A stretch of DNA of 64,000 bases from DATKZM01 sp035527975 (GTDB lineage: Bacteria > Pseudomonadota > Alphaproteobacteria > JAPULJ01), in assembly GCA_035527975.1 (NCBI GenBank), contig DATKZM010000009.1:1-64000 (forward strand), in the 5' to 3' direction. A model generated the notes under the pieces. It was not told the origin of the DNA. It was given only the letters and a program-made list of their open reading frames with translations, and did no database searches. Positions within the stretch are counted from its first letter, which is position 1. Each line of letters starts with the position of its first letter. Of the stretch, positions 16,911 through 26,837 are shown one piece after another. A program made the translations under genes and the position numbers.

Positions 16911-18125
16911 ATGCCTGACACATATGACCGTAGCGAAGCTGACCGTGGCGAAGCCGCAGATCGCGATGATGGCGCGGGCCTCGACCCCGAGACCTTCGCC
17001 CAGCTTCTGGACACGGTGGCGCGCTTCGTGCGAGAGCGGCTGGCGCCGCTGGAAGCCAAGGTCGCCGAGGACGACGCCGTGCCGCCGGAGATTGTCGATG
17101 AGATGCGGGCGCTCGGCCTCTTCGGGCTCTCGATCCCGCAGGAATACGGCGGGCTTGGCCTGACCATGGAAGAAGAAGTGCGCGTCGGCATGGAGCTCGG
17201 CCGCACCTCACCCGCCTTTCGCTCGGTTTTCGGCACCAATGTCGGGATCGGCAGCCAGGGCCTGGTGATGGACGGCACCGAGGCGCAGAAGCAGATGTAT
17301 CTGCCGCGCATCGCAACCGGCGAGATCATCACGAGCTTTGCGCTTACCGAGCCGGAGGCGGGCTCCGATGCTGCGAGCCTGCGCACCACCGCGCGGAAGG
17401 ACAGCGACCACTACGTCCTCAACGGCACCAAACGCTTTATCACCAACGCGCCGGAGGCCGACCTCTTCACCGTGATGGCGCGGACCGGTGAGCCGGGATC
17501 GGGCGCGGGCGGCGTCACCGCCTTCGCGGTCGAGGCCGACACGCCGGGCCTCAGCGTTGGTCCCTGGGACAAGAAGATGGGCCAGCAGGGCGCGCATACG
17601 GCCGATGTGATCTTCGAGGATGCGAGGGTTCCGGCCGAGGCGATCATCGGCGGCGTCGAGGGCCGGGGCTTCAAGACGGCGATGAAGGTGCTCGACCGTG
17701 GCCGGCTGCATATCTCGTCGATCTGTGTCGGTTTGGCCGAGCGCCTGATCGCCGACTCGCTCGCCTATGCCCGCGAGCGCACCCAATTCAAGAAACCGAT
17801 CGCCGAGTTCCAGCTCGTCCAGGCGATGCTCGCCGATTCGCGGACCGAGGCCTATGCCGCGCGCGCCATGCTGCTCGACGCGGCCAAACGGCGCGATGCC
17901 GGCGAGACTGTCGCCACCGAAGCTGCCTGCTGCAAATACTACGCCTCGGAAATGGTGGGCCGGGTCGCCGACCGCGCGGTGCAGATCCATGGCGGCGCCG
18001 GCTACATGGCCGAATATGGCATCGAGCGCTTTTATCGCGACGTGCGGCTGTTCCGGATCTACGAGGGCACCTCGCAGATCCAGCAGCTGGTGATCGCCCG
18101 TAACATGCTGCGCGACGCCCAATGA
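16911..18125 (+). CDS. Acyl-CoA dehydrogenase
   Basis: A 404-residue FAD-dependent acyl-CoA dehydrogenase that introduces the alpha-beta double bond in an acyl-CoA. Signatures are SFALTEPEAGSDAASLRTTA (near 140-160), KRFITNAPEADLFTV, and the C-terminal QIHGGAGYMAEYGIERFYRD with RIYEGTSQIQQLVIARN; the catalytic Glu is the E of YEGT. The first 30 residues are a variable Asp/Arg-rich tail. ATG 16911 follows the iclR stop; ACCAAATGCCTGACAC around it is a short duplication of the iclR end. An acyl-CoA ligase gene follows by 18 bp. Confidence 0.93.
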   Translation: MPDTYDRSEADRGEAADRDDGAGLDPETFAQLLDTVARFVRERLAPLEAKVAEDDAVPPEIVDEMRALGLFGLSIPQEYGGLGLTMEEEVRVGMELGRTSPAFRSVFGTNVGIGSQGLVMDGTEAQKQMYLPRIATGEIITSFALTEPEAGSDAASLRTTARKDSDHYVLNGTKRFITNAPEADLFTVMARTGEPGSGAGGVTAFAVEADTPGLSVGPWDKKMGQQGAHTADVIFEDARVPAEAIIGGVEGRGFKTAMKVLDRGRLHISSICVGLAERLIADSLAYARERTQFKKPIAEFQLVQAMLADSRTEAYAARAMLLDAAKRRDAGETVATEAACCKYYASEMVGRVADRAVQIHGGAGYMAEYGIERFYRDVRLFRIYEGTSQIQQLVIARNMLRDAQ

Positions 18126-18143
18126 GCGCGGCATGAGCGCGGT

Positions 18144-19718
18144 ATGACAGCCGGGAACACACCCGAGATCGAAGCCTATCTGGCGAGCCTGCCGCGGCAT
18201 CTCCACGACATGCCGTTTGGCTGGGCCGAACGCCTGCCCGGCGGCGTGGCGCTGATCGAGGGCGATACGGTATGGGACTGGAAGCGCTTCGCCGCTGAGA
18301 TCAAGACGGCTGCAGCAGCGCTCGTGGATGGTGGTGTGCGGCCGGGCGACCGGGTCCTGTTCGTCCATGAAAACGGGCTCGCGGCGGCGACAATGCTGTT
18401 TGCGGCCAGTGCGGCCGGGGCCTGGTCGGTGCCGGTCAATGCGCGGCTCGCCAATGACGAGATCGACCATATCGCCGACCATGCCGGCGCGCGCCGGGTG
18501 CTCTTCACCACCGGCGTCTCTCCCGATGCCGCCGCGCATGGCGCGCGCCACGGGGCCGCGCCCTTCGCCTGGACCGGCGCGGGGGACGTGACGATCGGAC
18601 CGCTCAATGGCGGCGGGGGCGAGGTCGAGCCCGAACCGGTTACCGGCGATCCCGCGCGCGACGTTGCGGTGCTGCTTTACACGACCGGCACGACAGGGCG
18701 GTCCAAGGGCGTGATGCTGAGCCACCGCAGTATCGTCTACGTGGCCTCCGGGCCTGGCTCGCCGGCGCCGCTGACGCCCGATGACTGCTCCTACGGGGCG
18801 TTGCCGATCTCCCATGCCTACGGGCTTTGCTCGACCTTTTTGCGGGCGGTCTTTCACGGCGCACGGTCGTTGCTGCAGGCCCGGTTTTCCGCCCAGGGCA
18901 TGCTGGCGGCGCTGGCTTCGGGCATCACCATCTGCAACGGCGTGCCGGCGATGTATGCGCGCCTGCTGGAGCATCTGGAAAAGACCGGCGGCAGCCTCGT
19001 CGCACCGGACGTGCGTGCGGTGACGGCGGGCGGGGCGCCGGTCGACCCGGACCTGGCGCGGCGCGTCGGCGTGCTGTTTGGGCGCGGTGTGATCAACGGC
19101 TATGGGCTGACCGAGGCCGGGCCAACGGTGTCGCGCAGCGCTGCCGGCGATCCCGACAGCTCCGGCGCGCCGATCACCGGGGTCGAGGTACGCGCGGTTG
19201 GCTCGGACGGGCGCGACGTCGCGCAAGGCGAGCCGGGCGAGCTCTGGGTGCGCGGCCCCAATCTGATGCTCGGCTACTACCGCGACGCCGAAGCCACCGC
19301 CACGGCGCTGACCCCGGATGGCTGGCTGCAGACCGGCGATATCGGTGTGCTGCTCGACGATGGGCGGATCAAGCTCGTCGACCGCGCCAAGGAGATCATC
19401 ATCCGCTCGGGCTTCAATGTCAGCCCGGTGGAGGTGGAGGAGGCGTTGAACGCGCATCCGGGGGTCGTGCAGTCGGCGGTCATCGGCACGCCCGTGGCTG
19501 GGAACGAGGAGGTCGTCGCCTTCGTGGAGGTTACCACCGGCGGCGGCGCCGACGAGGCGGCGCTGCTGAGCTGGGCGCGCGAGCATCTGGCGCCCTATAA
19601 GCGGCCGGCGCGGATCGAGATCGTCGATGTCTTGCCGGCAGCGCCCACGGGCAAGATCCTCAAGGCAAAGCTCCGCGACCGCGCGGCGGCATTGGTGGCA
19701 GAGAAGGCGCGGGTGTAA
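18144..19718 (+). CDS. Acyl-CoA synthetase (AMP-forming)
   Basis: A 524-residue class I adenylate-forming enzyme that activates a carboxylic acid to its CoA ester using ATP. Motifs are LLYTTGTTGRSKGVMLSHRS (P-loop, about residues 173-192), NGYGLTEAGPTVS, GELWVRGPNLMLGYY, DGWLQTGDIG and the hinge region VDRAKEIIIRSGFNVSP; the catalytic Lys is in PTGKILKAKLRD. Chain-length preference cannot be read from sequence. It follows the acyl-CoA dehydrogenase at 16911 by 18 bp, so activation and first oxidation are likely co-expressed. A palindromic repeat follows directly. Confidence 0.92.
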   Translation: MTAGNTPEIEAYLASLPRHLHDMPFGWAERLPGGVALIEGDTVWDWKRFAAEIKTAAAALVDGGVRPGDRVLFVHENGLAAATMLFAASAAGAWSVPVNARLANDEIDHIADHAGARRVLFTTGVSPDAAAHGARHGAAPFAWTGAGDVTIGPLNGGGGEVEPEPVTGDPARDVAVLLYTTGTTGRSKGVMLSHRSIVYVASGPGSPAPLTPDDCSYGALPISHAYGLCSTFLRAVFHGARSLLQARFSAQGMLAALASGITICNGVPAMYARLLEHLEKTGGSLVAPDVRAVTAGGAPVDPDLARRVGVLFGRGVINGYGLTEAGPTVSRSAAGDPDSSGAPITGVEVRAVGSDGRDVAQGEPGELWVRGPNLMLGYYRDAEATATALTPDGWLQTGDIGVLLDDGRIKLVDRAKEIIIRSGFNVSPVEVEEALNAHPGVVQSAVIGTPVAGNEEVVAFVEVTTGGGADEAALLSWAREHLAPYKRPARIEIVDVLPAAPTGKILKAKLRDRAAALVAEKARV

Positions 19719-19736
19719 GGCGGGCTTTACCGGCCA

Positions 19737-19838
19737 CCCCCCCACCCTAGCCCTCCCCCACAAGGGGGGAGGGAATGCAGGCGACACCCTTGCAACTTCG
19801 TCCCCTCCCCCCTTGTGGGGGAGGGTTAGGGTGGGGGT
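19737..19838. repeat. CCCTC-type palindromic intergenic repeat
   Basis: CACCCTAGCCCTCCCCCACA at 19743 pairs with TGTGGGGGAGGGTTAGGGTG at 19814. It is one of at least seven copies of the element in the window and lies between two acyl-CoA ligase genes. Confidence 0.85.
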
Positions 19839-20022
19839 GATGGTTCCGCCCGATAGCATCCTGCCGGGTCGCTGCGTAAAGACATGACGCTCCGGCCCGC
19901 TGGCGATTTCCTTTCGCCGAGCAAGACGGGTAATATCCGCGCCGCCGCGCCGGGTCGAGCGGCAATGCTGAAATAATTGCGGCTGCGATGCGACGATTGC
20001 GGCCGCCACGAGGGAGGCGTTC

Positions 20023-21657
20023 ATGCTGGGTCACATGATGGACCGGCCGCTGCTGATTTCGCAGCTGATCGAGTTCTCCGCGCGATACCATGGCGACACC
20101 GAGATCGTCACCCGCACCGTCGAGGGGCCGATCCACCGCTACGGCTATGCCGACGCCCATGAGCGCACCAAGCAGCTCGCCAACGCGCTGACGCGCAATG
20201 GCATCAAGCTCGGCGACCGGGTGGCGACGCTGGCCTGGAATACGCATCGCCATTTCGAGCTCTATTTCGGCATCTCGGGTATCGGCGCCGTCTGCCACAC
20301 CCTCAACCCGCGGCTCTTCGCCGACCAGCTCGAATACATCATCAACCATGCCGGCGACCGGCTGATCTTCGCCGATGCCATGTTCGCGCCGATCCTGGAA
20401 GGCCTTCAAGGCAAGATGAAGCCGGTCGAGGGCATCGTCTTCATGACCGACCGGGCGCACATGCCGGAAACATCGCTTGAGAACGTCCTATGCTACGAGG
20501 AGTTCATCGGCGCCGAGAAAGCCGAATTCGCCTGGCCCGAGTTCGACGAGCGCACTGCCTCGTCGCTTTGCTACACCTCGGGCACCACCGGCAATCCCAA
20601 GGGCGCGCTCTATTCGCACCGCTCGACCATCCTCCACACCTTCTCGATCTGCGGGGCCGAAAGCTTCGGGCTGTCCAGCGCGGAGGTTTTCCTGCCCGTG
20701 GTGCCGATGTTCCACGCCAATGCCTGGGGCATTCCCTATGGCTGCGCGATGACCGGCACCAAGATGGTGATGCCGGGCGCGCGCATGGAAGGCGACAAGA
20801 TCTTCGAGCTGCTCGACCAGGAGGACGTGACCTTCGCCGCCGGGGTGCCGACGGTGTGGCTGATGCTGCTCGACGAGATGAAGAAACAGGGCCGCAAGCC
20901 GGGCGCGCTCAAATCCATGCTGGTCGGCGGCTCGGCGGTGGCGCGGGCGATGATCGAAACCTTCGAGCGCGACTACGGCATCGACGTGTTCCACGCCTGG
21001 GGCATGACCGAGCTCAGCCCGGTCGGCACCAATGCCCGGCTCTCGCATGTCATGGCGAATCTGCCGCAAAAGCAGCGATGGGACATCAAGGCCAAGCAGG
21101 GCCGCGCTATGTTCGGAGTGGAGATCAAGATCGTCGATGCCGAGGGCAAGCGCCTGCCCGAAGACGGCGTGGCCTTCGGCGAGGTGCTGGTGCGTGGGCC
21201 CTGGGTGGTCGACGGCTATTTCGCCGACGAGGCGGCCAGCAAGGCGGCGCTCGACGACGAGGGCTGGTTCCGCACCGGCGACGTCGCCACGCTCAACCCT
21301 CAAGGCATCATGCAGATCGTCGACCGCTCCAAGGATGTCATCAAGTCGGGCGGCGAGTGGATTAGCTCGATCGATCTGGAGAACGCGGCGCTCGGCCATC
21401 CCGATGTGGCGCATGCCGCGGTGATCGGCATCGCGCATCCCAGATGGGATGAGCGCCCGCTGCTGATCGTGGTGGCGGAGAAAGGCAAGAACCCGCAGCC
21501 GGACGAGGTCATCGAATATCTGAAGGACAAGATCGCCAAATGGTGGCTGCCCGACGACGTCCAGTTCGTCGACGAGATCCCGCTGACGGCGACGGGCAAG
21601 ATATCCAAGCTCGATCTGCGCAAACGTTTTGCAGATTACAAGCTGCCGACGGCGTGA
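20023..21657 (+). CDS. Medium/long-chain fatty acid-CoA ligase
   Basis: A 544-residue AMP-binding ligase with the length and motifs of the AlkK/FadD3-like group: SLCYTSGTTGNPKGALYSHR (about residues 184-203), VVPMFHANAWGIPYG, HAWGMTELSPVGT, GWFRTGDVATLNPQG, RSKDVIKSGGEWISS, and Lys in TATGKISKLDLRKRF. The FHANAWG segment is typical of medium-chain acyl-CoA and DmdB-type synthetases. GGGAGG lies five bases before ATG 20023; an in-frame ATG at 20035 is possible. Together with the ligase at 18144 it gives the locus two different acid-activating enzymes. Confidence 0.92.
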   Translation: MLGHMMDRPLLISQLIEFSARYHGDTEIVTRTVEGPIHRYGYADAHERTKQLANALTRNGIKLGDRVATLAWNTHRHFELYFGISGIGAVCHTLNPRLFADQLEYIINHAGDRLIFADAMFAPILEGLQGKMKPVEGIVFMTDRAHMPETSLENVLCYEEFIGAEKAEFAWPEFDERTASSLCYTSGTTGNPKGALYSHRSTILHTFSICGAESFGLSSAEVFLPVVPMFHANAWGIPYGCAMTGTKMVMPGARMEGDKIFELLDQEDVTFAAGVPTVWLMLLDEMKKQGRKPGALKSMLVGGSAVARAMIETFERDYGIDVFHAWGMTELSPVGTNARLSHVMANLPQKQRWDIKAKQGRAMFGVEIKIVDAEGKRLPEDGVAFGEVLVRGPWVVDGYFADEAASKAALDDEGWFRTGDVATLNPQGIMQIVDRSKDVIKSGGEWISSIDLENAALGHPDVAHAAVIGIAHPRWDERPLLIVVAEKGKNPQPDEVIEYLKDKIAKWWLPDDVQFVDEIPLTATGKISKLDLRKRFADYKLPTA

Positions 21658-21667
21658 AGCGCCGGGC

Positions 21668-21784
21668 CTAGATCAAGATGGTCTCAGATTGCAGCAATCT
21701 GAGACGTGAATCTTGATCTATCTCATATGTTTAGAGAACGATTCACGCGTCACGGCAGATCACTGTGACGCGATCGTGCTCTAG
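21668..21784 (-). repeat. Composite GATC-rich palindromic repeat, copy 2 (inverted)
   Basis: Reads as the reverse complement of the element at 5861-5990: module B (CTAGATCAAGATGG ... GTGAATCTTGATCT), CTCATATGTTTAGAG, then module A (ACGATTCACGCGTCACG ... GTGACGCGATCGTGCTCTAG). It separates the ligase and GGDEF-EAL genes, whose 3' ends face each other, and may act as a bidirectional terminator. Confidence 0.8.
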
Positions 21785-21794
21785 GCAGGCAGGG

Positions 21795-24077
21795 TTAGCT
21801 TGCCTCGGCGCGTTCTAGGCGCAGCTCGAAGGACCTGACGAACGCGGCGAATTCCCCGGCGGGCATGGGCCGGGCGAAATGATAGCCCTGCATCTCCGTG
21901 CAGCCCATGCGCAGCAGGACTTCCATTTGGGATGCGGTCTCCACGCCCTCGGCGATCACCTCAATGTTGAGTGATTGGCCGAGCCGAATGACCGAATTGC
22001 AGATCGCGGCATCGTCAGGATTGGCGGTGATGTCCTGCACGAATGATCGGTCAATCTTCAGCCGATTGACCTGAAAGGCCTTCAGGCGGCTGAGCGATGA
22101 ATAGCCGGTGCCGAAATCGTCAATGGCAATGCGGACACCGAGAGACCGCAGCTCCTCGAAGACCCGCAGCGTGTCGACCCGATCGTTCATCGCCGAGTGC
22201 TCGGTGATCTCAAGTTCCAATTGCGATGGATCGAGCGCTGCTGCCGCCAGCGCCAAGCCTACGTTCTTGGCGAAATCCTGTTGGTTGAACTCAATGGGAG
22301 AAATATTGACCGCCGCGACCAGCGGCTGCAGGCCCTCGGCCGACCAGGCTACGTTTTGCTCGCATGCCGACTGCAGCATCCACTCACTGATCGGAACAAT
22401 AAGGCGCGTCGCCTCGGCGATATCGATGAACTCGCCCGGCATGATCATTCCATGTTCGGGGTGTATCCAGCGCAACAGCGCCTCGCCGCCGGTGATGCGA
22501 CCGGAGGCGACGTCGATCTGGGGCTGGTAGTAGGCGCAAAGATCGCCGTTCTCGACGGCAGCCCGCAGGTCGCGCTCCAATGTGCGACGATGCTGGGCTT
22601 CTTTCTGAAGCTTTTCGTCAAAGAGCTGCCAGCCGCCGCGTCCCTCCGCCTTCACGCGATAGAGTGCCAGGTCGGCGTTGCGCATCAGACCTTCTATATC
22701 GCTGAAATCATGCGGGAAAATGGTAATGCCGATACTTGTGCCGGTATGGATCTCGCTATTCCGGATGTGAAATGGGCAGGCGAGATCGGTGATGATGCGG
22801 TTCGCCAGCGCGATGGCACCGTCGGAATCCTCGATATTGGTGCTGATCACGGCGAATTCGTCACCTCCGAGGCGGGCAACGATGTCGGTGCTGCGACAGC
22901 AAGCGCGGATACGTCGTGCCGCTATTATAAGAAGCTCGTCGCCGACACCGTGGCCATGGGAATCATTGATTTGTTTGAAGCGATCGAGGTCGAGCATGAG
23001 AAGCCCGACTTGGCGACCGGTTCGCGTGGCGTTTTCGATCGCCTCTGAAAGCCGGTCGTGGAAATCGCCTCGGTTCGGCAGGTCAGTGAGTGGATCCTGG
23101 GACGCGAGTTTTTGGAGCGCTTCCTCGCGTTGCTTGTGTTCGCTGATGTCGACACGGAACCCGACCAGTCCGCCATTGCTGGTGCGGCGCTCGTCGATCC
23201 GCAACCACCGGCCATCGGCGAGGTGCTGCTCGACGGGCTCGGACGGATTGCGGTGGCGGTCCATGCGTTCGCGTAGCCACTCTTCCTCACGGCCGCGCGC
23301 GTCCTGGTAAAGGTTCCGGTCCAGGCCGTCCTTTATAATGTCCTCGAATTGCGCTCCAGGTACGATCGCGTCGCGGCATTCGTGATAGATTTCGCGATAG
23401 CGCTCGTTACAGACAACCAGTCGGTCGTCGCGGTCGTAGAGCACGAAGCCGTCGGGAAGCGCGTTGACAGCTTCATAAAGTGTCTTCTCGGTGGAGCGTG
23501 CGACTTTGAGGACCCGTCTTAGCTCCAGCTCGTCGATCACGATCTGTGCCAGGTCTTTTAAGATTTCGGCTTGTTCCTCAGTGAACTCCCGGGGCTCGTA
23601 GTCGATGGCGCACAGTGTGCCGATCCGATAGCCGTCGTCGGTCGTCAGCGGTGCGCCGGCATAGAAACGAATTTTCGGATTGCCGACGACAAGTGGGTTG
23701 TCGGTAAAACGGGAGTCGCGGGAAGCATCCTCCACGACCATCACGTCTGGCGTGCGGATCGTGTGGTCGCAAAACGCGACATCGCGCGGTGTTTCGTCAG
23801 CTGCGAGCCCGATTTTAGATTTGAACCATTGGCGCTCCGCGTCGACCAGGCTGATCAACGTGATCGGCATGCCCAAGATCTGGCTTGCCAGGCGTGTGAT
23901 CCGGTCGAAAGACTCTTCGGCCTCGGTATCGAGGACATCATAGGAATGCAGGCGCTCCAAGCGCGCGAGCTCGGGGTCCACCAAATCTGCGGCGTTCACG
24001 TCGGGCGCGGTTGACCGATACGCGTTCGGCCGGTCCGGACCCGGGGAAGCCCGGCGGCGAGATCGTCTGCTGTTCAT
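21795..24077 (-). CDS. GAF-PAS-GGDEF-EAL cyclic di-GMP turnover protein
   Basis: A 760-residue cytoplasmic signalling protein. Domains in order: GAF (about 35-185, with FCDHTIRTPDVMVVEDA), PAS (about 200-310, NALPDGFVLYDRDDRLVVCN), GGDEF (about 325-485) and EAL (about 500-750). The cyclase motif RLGGDEFAVI is intact. The phosphodiesterase motifs EALLRW, the DDFGTGYSS loop and EVIAEGVET are also intact, so either activity is possible. There is no membrane segment. The gene is convergent with the ligase at 20023. The PilZ protein at 7894 is a possible but distant partner. Confidence 0.95.
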   Translation of the reverse strand: MNSRRSRRRASPGPDRPNAYRSTAPDVNAADLVDPELARLERLHSYDVLDTEAEESFDRITRLASQILGMPITLISLVDAERQWFKSKIGLAADETPRDVAFCDHTIRTPDVMVVEDASRDSRFTDNPLVVGNPKIRFYAGAPLTTDDGYRIGTLCAIDYEPREFTEEQAEILKDLAQIVIDELELRRVLKVARSTEKTLYEAVNALPDGFVLYDRDDRLVVCNERYREIYHECRDAIVPGAQFEDIIKDGLDRNLYQDARGREEEWLRERMDRHRNPSEPVEQHLADGRWLRIDERRTSNGGLVGFRVDISEHKQREEALQKLASQDPLTDLPNRGDFHDRLSEAIENATRTGRQVGLLMLDLDRFKQINDSHGHGVGDELLIIAARRIRACCRSTDIVARLGGDEFAVISTNIEDSDGAIALANRIITDLACPFHIRNSEIHTGTSIGITIFPHDFSDIEGLMRNADLALYRVKAEGRGGWQLFDEKLQKEAQHRRTLERDLRAAVENGDLCAYYQPQIDVASGRITGGEALLRWIHPEHGMIMPGEFIDIAEATRLIVPISEWMLQSACEQNVAWSAEGLQPLVAAVNISPIEFNQQDFAKNVGLALAAAALDPSQLELEITEHSAMNDRVDTLRVFEELRSLGVRIAIDDFGTGYSSLSRLKAFQVNRLKIDRSFVQDITANPDDAAICNSVIRLGQSLNIEVIAEGVETASQMEVLLRMGCTEMQGYHFARPMPAGEFAAFVRSFELRLERAEAS

Positions 24078-24349
24078 TGGGCCAAGTGGTTGCCGGAGGC
24101 GTTAAGGGATTCGGGATGAAATTCTGACGAATATTTATGAAGTAAAGGTTGTTTTACGCTGCATAATTACTGCCGTATGTATAGGAATGGTATTTCTCCA
24201 TTCGCTTCCGCACCAAATGACCCCAACCCTCGACCAGCTCTGGACGAGGATGCCCGGCCCGTGGGCCCCTGAGATGGGGTAAAATTGGCGGCCCCCTTCG
24301 GTGCGGTTCGAGAATTGGTCTGCGACGACAGGCGCGAAATCGGCGTGAC
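24078..24349. other. Intergenic region upstream of the GGDEF-EAL gene
   Basis: No gene is supported. The part from 24118 to 24200 is relatively AT-rich (GAATATTTATGAAGTAAAGG, CATAATTACTG) and is the likely promoter zone for the minus-strand GGDEF-EAL gene. The remainder is GC-rich without clear structure. Confidence 0.45.
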
Positions 24350-24410
24350 CTAGTGTCCTGCTCCTGACTTCGCCGCGTTCAAGCGGCGAGATTCGGAACC
24401 GTCACACTAG
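24350..24410. repeat. CTAGTGT/ACACTAG palindromic element
   Basis: CTAGTGTCCTGCTCCTGACT opens the element and GGAACCGTCACACTAG closes it, with CCGCGTTCAAGCGG as an inner hairpin. The closing arm contains the TAG stop codon of the 24407 gene. Confidence 0.65.
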
Positions 24411-25222
24411 CGCCCTTCGGCGTTCTCGCGGACCGGCCGGCCGGGGGCGATCAGAACGTCGCTCGGCCGCAACAGGCGCGCGGGGCCGCTGGCGCCGGGC
24501 CTGCCCGGGCAGCCGGTCGATATGCCGCCGCCCTTCATCATCGCCTCGGTGGCAAAGGCGAGGTAGGTGACCTGCTCGGCGACCACCGTGTTCTTGGCGC
24601 GGCGCCGGACTTGTGAGAAAACCCGAACAATCACGCCGCTGAGCCCGAGGCGTTCGAGCTTGAAGCTGCGGCTGAGCTCGAAGGGCGCGCCGAGCTCGAT
24701 GGCCGGAGCGCGTGCCAGGCAGCGTTTGCCCTCGCGGGCCAGCGCCGCGGCCGCAGCGCGCACTTCGGCATCGATGGGCGATTGTAGAGCGCCGGCCATG
24801 CAGTTGGGATGCCCGAGCGGCTTCAGTGTGTAGCGATAGCCGACCAGCCCGCCGCCTTCAGGCGCATATTCCTCGTTCTCCACATAGGCGTAGCCGCCCC
24901 GCATCAGCGCCACCAGGCAGCGCCCGGGACAGGGCCGCGAGGACATCGACCAGCGCTTGGTCTTTCTGAGCCCGCCCTCGGTGCGGGTCGAGCGCAGCTC
25001 GCGGACGTTCGGATAGCGCAGCACGAAGCCGCGCACGCCGGGAACCGTATGATTGATCGTGGTATGCGCGCCGCTGCGGCAGAGCGACGCATGGGTCTGG
25101 CTTATCGGCTCGTCACTGTCGCTGAAAACGGACATCACGGCCATCCAGGCGCCCAGCGCAACCGCCGCCGAGCCGCCGACCATGGCGCCCAGCACGATGA
25201 GATCCTTTCGCCGCGTGGCCAT
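24407..25222 (-). CDS. Membrane-anchored protein of unknown function
   Basis: A 271-residue protein with an N-terminal transmembrane helix (DLIVLGAMVGGSAAVALGAW, about residues 6-25) and a soluble part of about 230 residues, probably periplasmic, with four or five cysteines including SSRPCPGRCLVAL and a late STGCPGRPG. No family is recognised. Met 25222 (MATRRKDL) gives a sensible short cytoplasmic tail; the frame is open up to 25327, so Met 25276 or earlier cannot be excluded. The stop codon lies inside a palindromic element. Confidence 0.6.
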   Translation of the reverse strand: MATRRKDLIVLGAMVGGSAAVALGAWMAVMSVFSDSDEPISQTHASLCRSGAHTTINHTVPGVRGFVLRYPNVRELRSTRTEGGLRKTKRWSMSSRPCPGRCLVALMRGGYAYVENEEYAPEGGGLVGYRYTLKPLGHPNCMAGALQSPIDAEVRAAAAALAREGKRCLARAPAIELGAPFELSRSFKLERLGLSGVIVRVFSQVRRRAKNTVVAEQVTYLAFATEAMMKGGGISTGCPGRPGASGPARLLRPSDVLIAPGRPVRENAEGR

Positions 25223-25354
25223 AATTTCGCTCGTTTGCCTGCGCAGATGCTCGATGGGGCGGCTTTCCGGCCGAGCCATGAGGCTAGCAGGCGAGGCTGA
25301 AGGAAAGGTTTCAAAACACCCGGCCACCGGACTGGGTGCTCTGGCCTGGGTGTT

Positions 25355-25429
25355 CCGGCCCGCGGCAATCCGGCCTGCGGCAATCCGGCCTGCGGCAATC
25401 CGGCCCGTGGCATTTTGGCCCGGGACGTT
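25355..25429. repeat. 15 bp tandem repeat, five units
   Basis: The unit CCGGCCTGCGGCAAT occurs as five consecutive 15 bp units (two exact, the others with one or more changes, the last most diverged) between divergent genes at 25222 and 25556. Confidence 0.88.
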
Positions 25430-25555
25430 GCGGGCGCTTTGATCGGCCGGGCATGCCGGATAGAATTACCCCATAAACGCAAGCGAACGGGACATGCAGG
25501 GAAAGTCGCGGCCGCGCCCGGCAGGGGACGCCCGCGCATCGGAGGAGCCAGGGTC

Positions 25556-26806
25556 ATGAACTTCGAATACACGCAAAAGGTCGAGGAATTGCGGGCCAAG
25601 GTGATGGCCTTCATGGATGAGCACATCTATCCGAACGAGAAGGTCTATGAGGATCAGCTGAACGCGCAGGCGAACCGCTGGACCGCATGGCCGCCGATCC
25701 TGGAGGAGCTCAAGGACAAGGCCCGCGCGGCCGGACTTTGGAACCTGTTCCTCCCCGAGAGCGACCGGGGCTTCGGGCTTACCAATCTGGAGTATGCGCC
25801 GTTATGCGAGATCATGGGCCGGTCGGAAATTGCGCCGGAGGCGTTCAACTGCTCGGCGCCCGATACCGGCAACATGGAAGTCTTCGAGCGGTACGGCACC
25901 GAAGCGCAGAAAAAGAAGTGGCTCGAGCCGCTGCTGGACGGCAAGATCCGCTCGGCCTTTGTGATGACCGAGCCCAAGGTCGCCTCGTCCGACGCGACCA
26001 ACATCGAGGCACGGATCGAGCGCGACGGCGACGAATACGTCATCAACGCCCATAAATGGTGGGCGTCGGGCGCCGGCGATCCGCGCTGCAAGATCTTCAT
26101 CGTCATGGGCAAGACCGACCCGAATGCCGAGCGCTACAAGCAGCAATCGATGATCCTGGTCGAGCCCGATGCGCCGGGCATCGAAATTGTCCGGCCGCTG
26201 CCTGTGATGGGTTTCGACGATGCGCCGCACGGTCACTGGGAGGTCAAGTTTACCGATGTCCGGGTGCCAGCGGAAAACATCCTACTGGGCGAGGGCCGCG
26301 GTTTCGAGATCGCCCAAGGCCGCCTCGGGCCGGGCCGCATTCATCACTGCATGCGCACGATTGGGGTCGCCGAGCGTGCTGTGGAAGCGATGTGCGCGCG
26401 GGCCAAGTCCCGCGTCGCCTTCGGCAAGACGCTGGCCGAGCAGGGGGTGGTGATGGACCAGATTGCCCAGTCGCGTATGGAGATCGAACAGGCACGCCTG
26501 CTGGTCCTCCGGGCCGCCGACATGATGGACAAGGTCGGCAACAAGGCGGCGCGCGCCGAGATCGCCATGATCAAGGTGGTCGCGCCCAACATGACGCAGA
26601 AGGTGCTCGACCGGGCGATGCAGATCCACGGGGCCGGCGGCCTGTCGAACGATTTCGGTCTGGCCAAGTCGTGGTCCTGGGCGCGGGTGTTGCGCCTTGC
26701 GGATGGGCCGGACGAGGTGCACACCGCGGCCGTCGCCAAGGTTGAACTGCGTAAGCAGACGCCGCCTTGGGTCTACGCGGGCCAGGACGCTGCTGCAGCG
26801 GAGTAA
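25556..26806 (+). CDS. Acyl-CoA dehydrogenase (ACAD10/11-like)
   Basis: A 416-residue acyl-CoA dehydrogenase. MTEPKVASSDATNIEARIER is the FAD/substrate loop of the ACAD10/11-type subgroup, followed by NAHKWWASGAGDPRCKI and the C-terminal QIHGAGGLSNDFGLAKSW; the usual YEGT catalytic Glu region reads RLADGPDEVH. This subgroup often works with APH-like kinases on hydroxylated acyl-CoAs, and such a kinase lies at 43844. GGAGGAGCC at 25541-25549 supports ATG 25556; the longer frame to 25415 is not conserved. A 72 bp piece of this gene (26545-26616) recurs inverted at 27758-27829. Confidence 0.92.
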   Translation: MNFEYTQKVEELRAKVMAFMDEHIYPNEKVYEDQLNAQANRWTAWPPILEELKDKARAAGLWNLFLPESDRGFGLTNLEYAPLCEIMGRSEIAPEAFNCSAPDTGNMEVFERYGTEAQKKKWLEPLLDGKIRSAFVMTEPKVASSDATNIEARIERDGDEYVINAHKWWASGAGDPRCKIFIVMGKTDPNAERYKQQSMILVEPDAPGIEIVRPLPVMGFDDAPHGHWEVKFTDVRVPAENILLGEGRGFEIAQGRLGPGRIHHCMRTIGVAERAVEAMCARAKSRVAFGKTLAEQGVVMDQIAQSRMEIEQARLLVLRAADMMDKVGNKAARAEIAMIKVVAPNMTQKVLDRAMQIHGAGGLSNDFGLAKSWSWARVLRLADGPDEVHTAAVAKVELRKQTPPWVYAGQDAAAAE

Positions 26807-26837
26807 GCCGGCACCCGGCCCCGGGCTACATGGTTGG

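Noticed and set aside
17208..20024. 938-codon minus-strand open frame opposite the dehydrogenase and ligase genes
   Set aside because: Shadow of two clear genes on the other strand with no recognisable domain.
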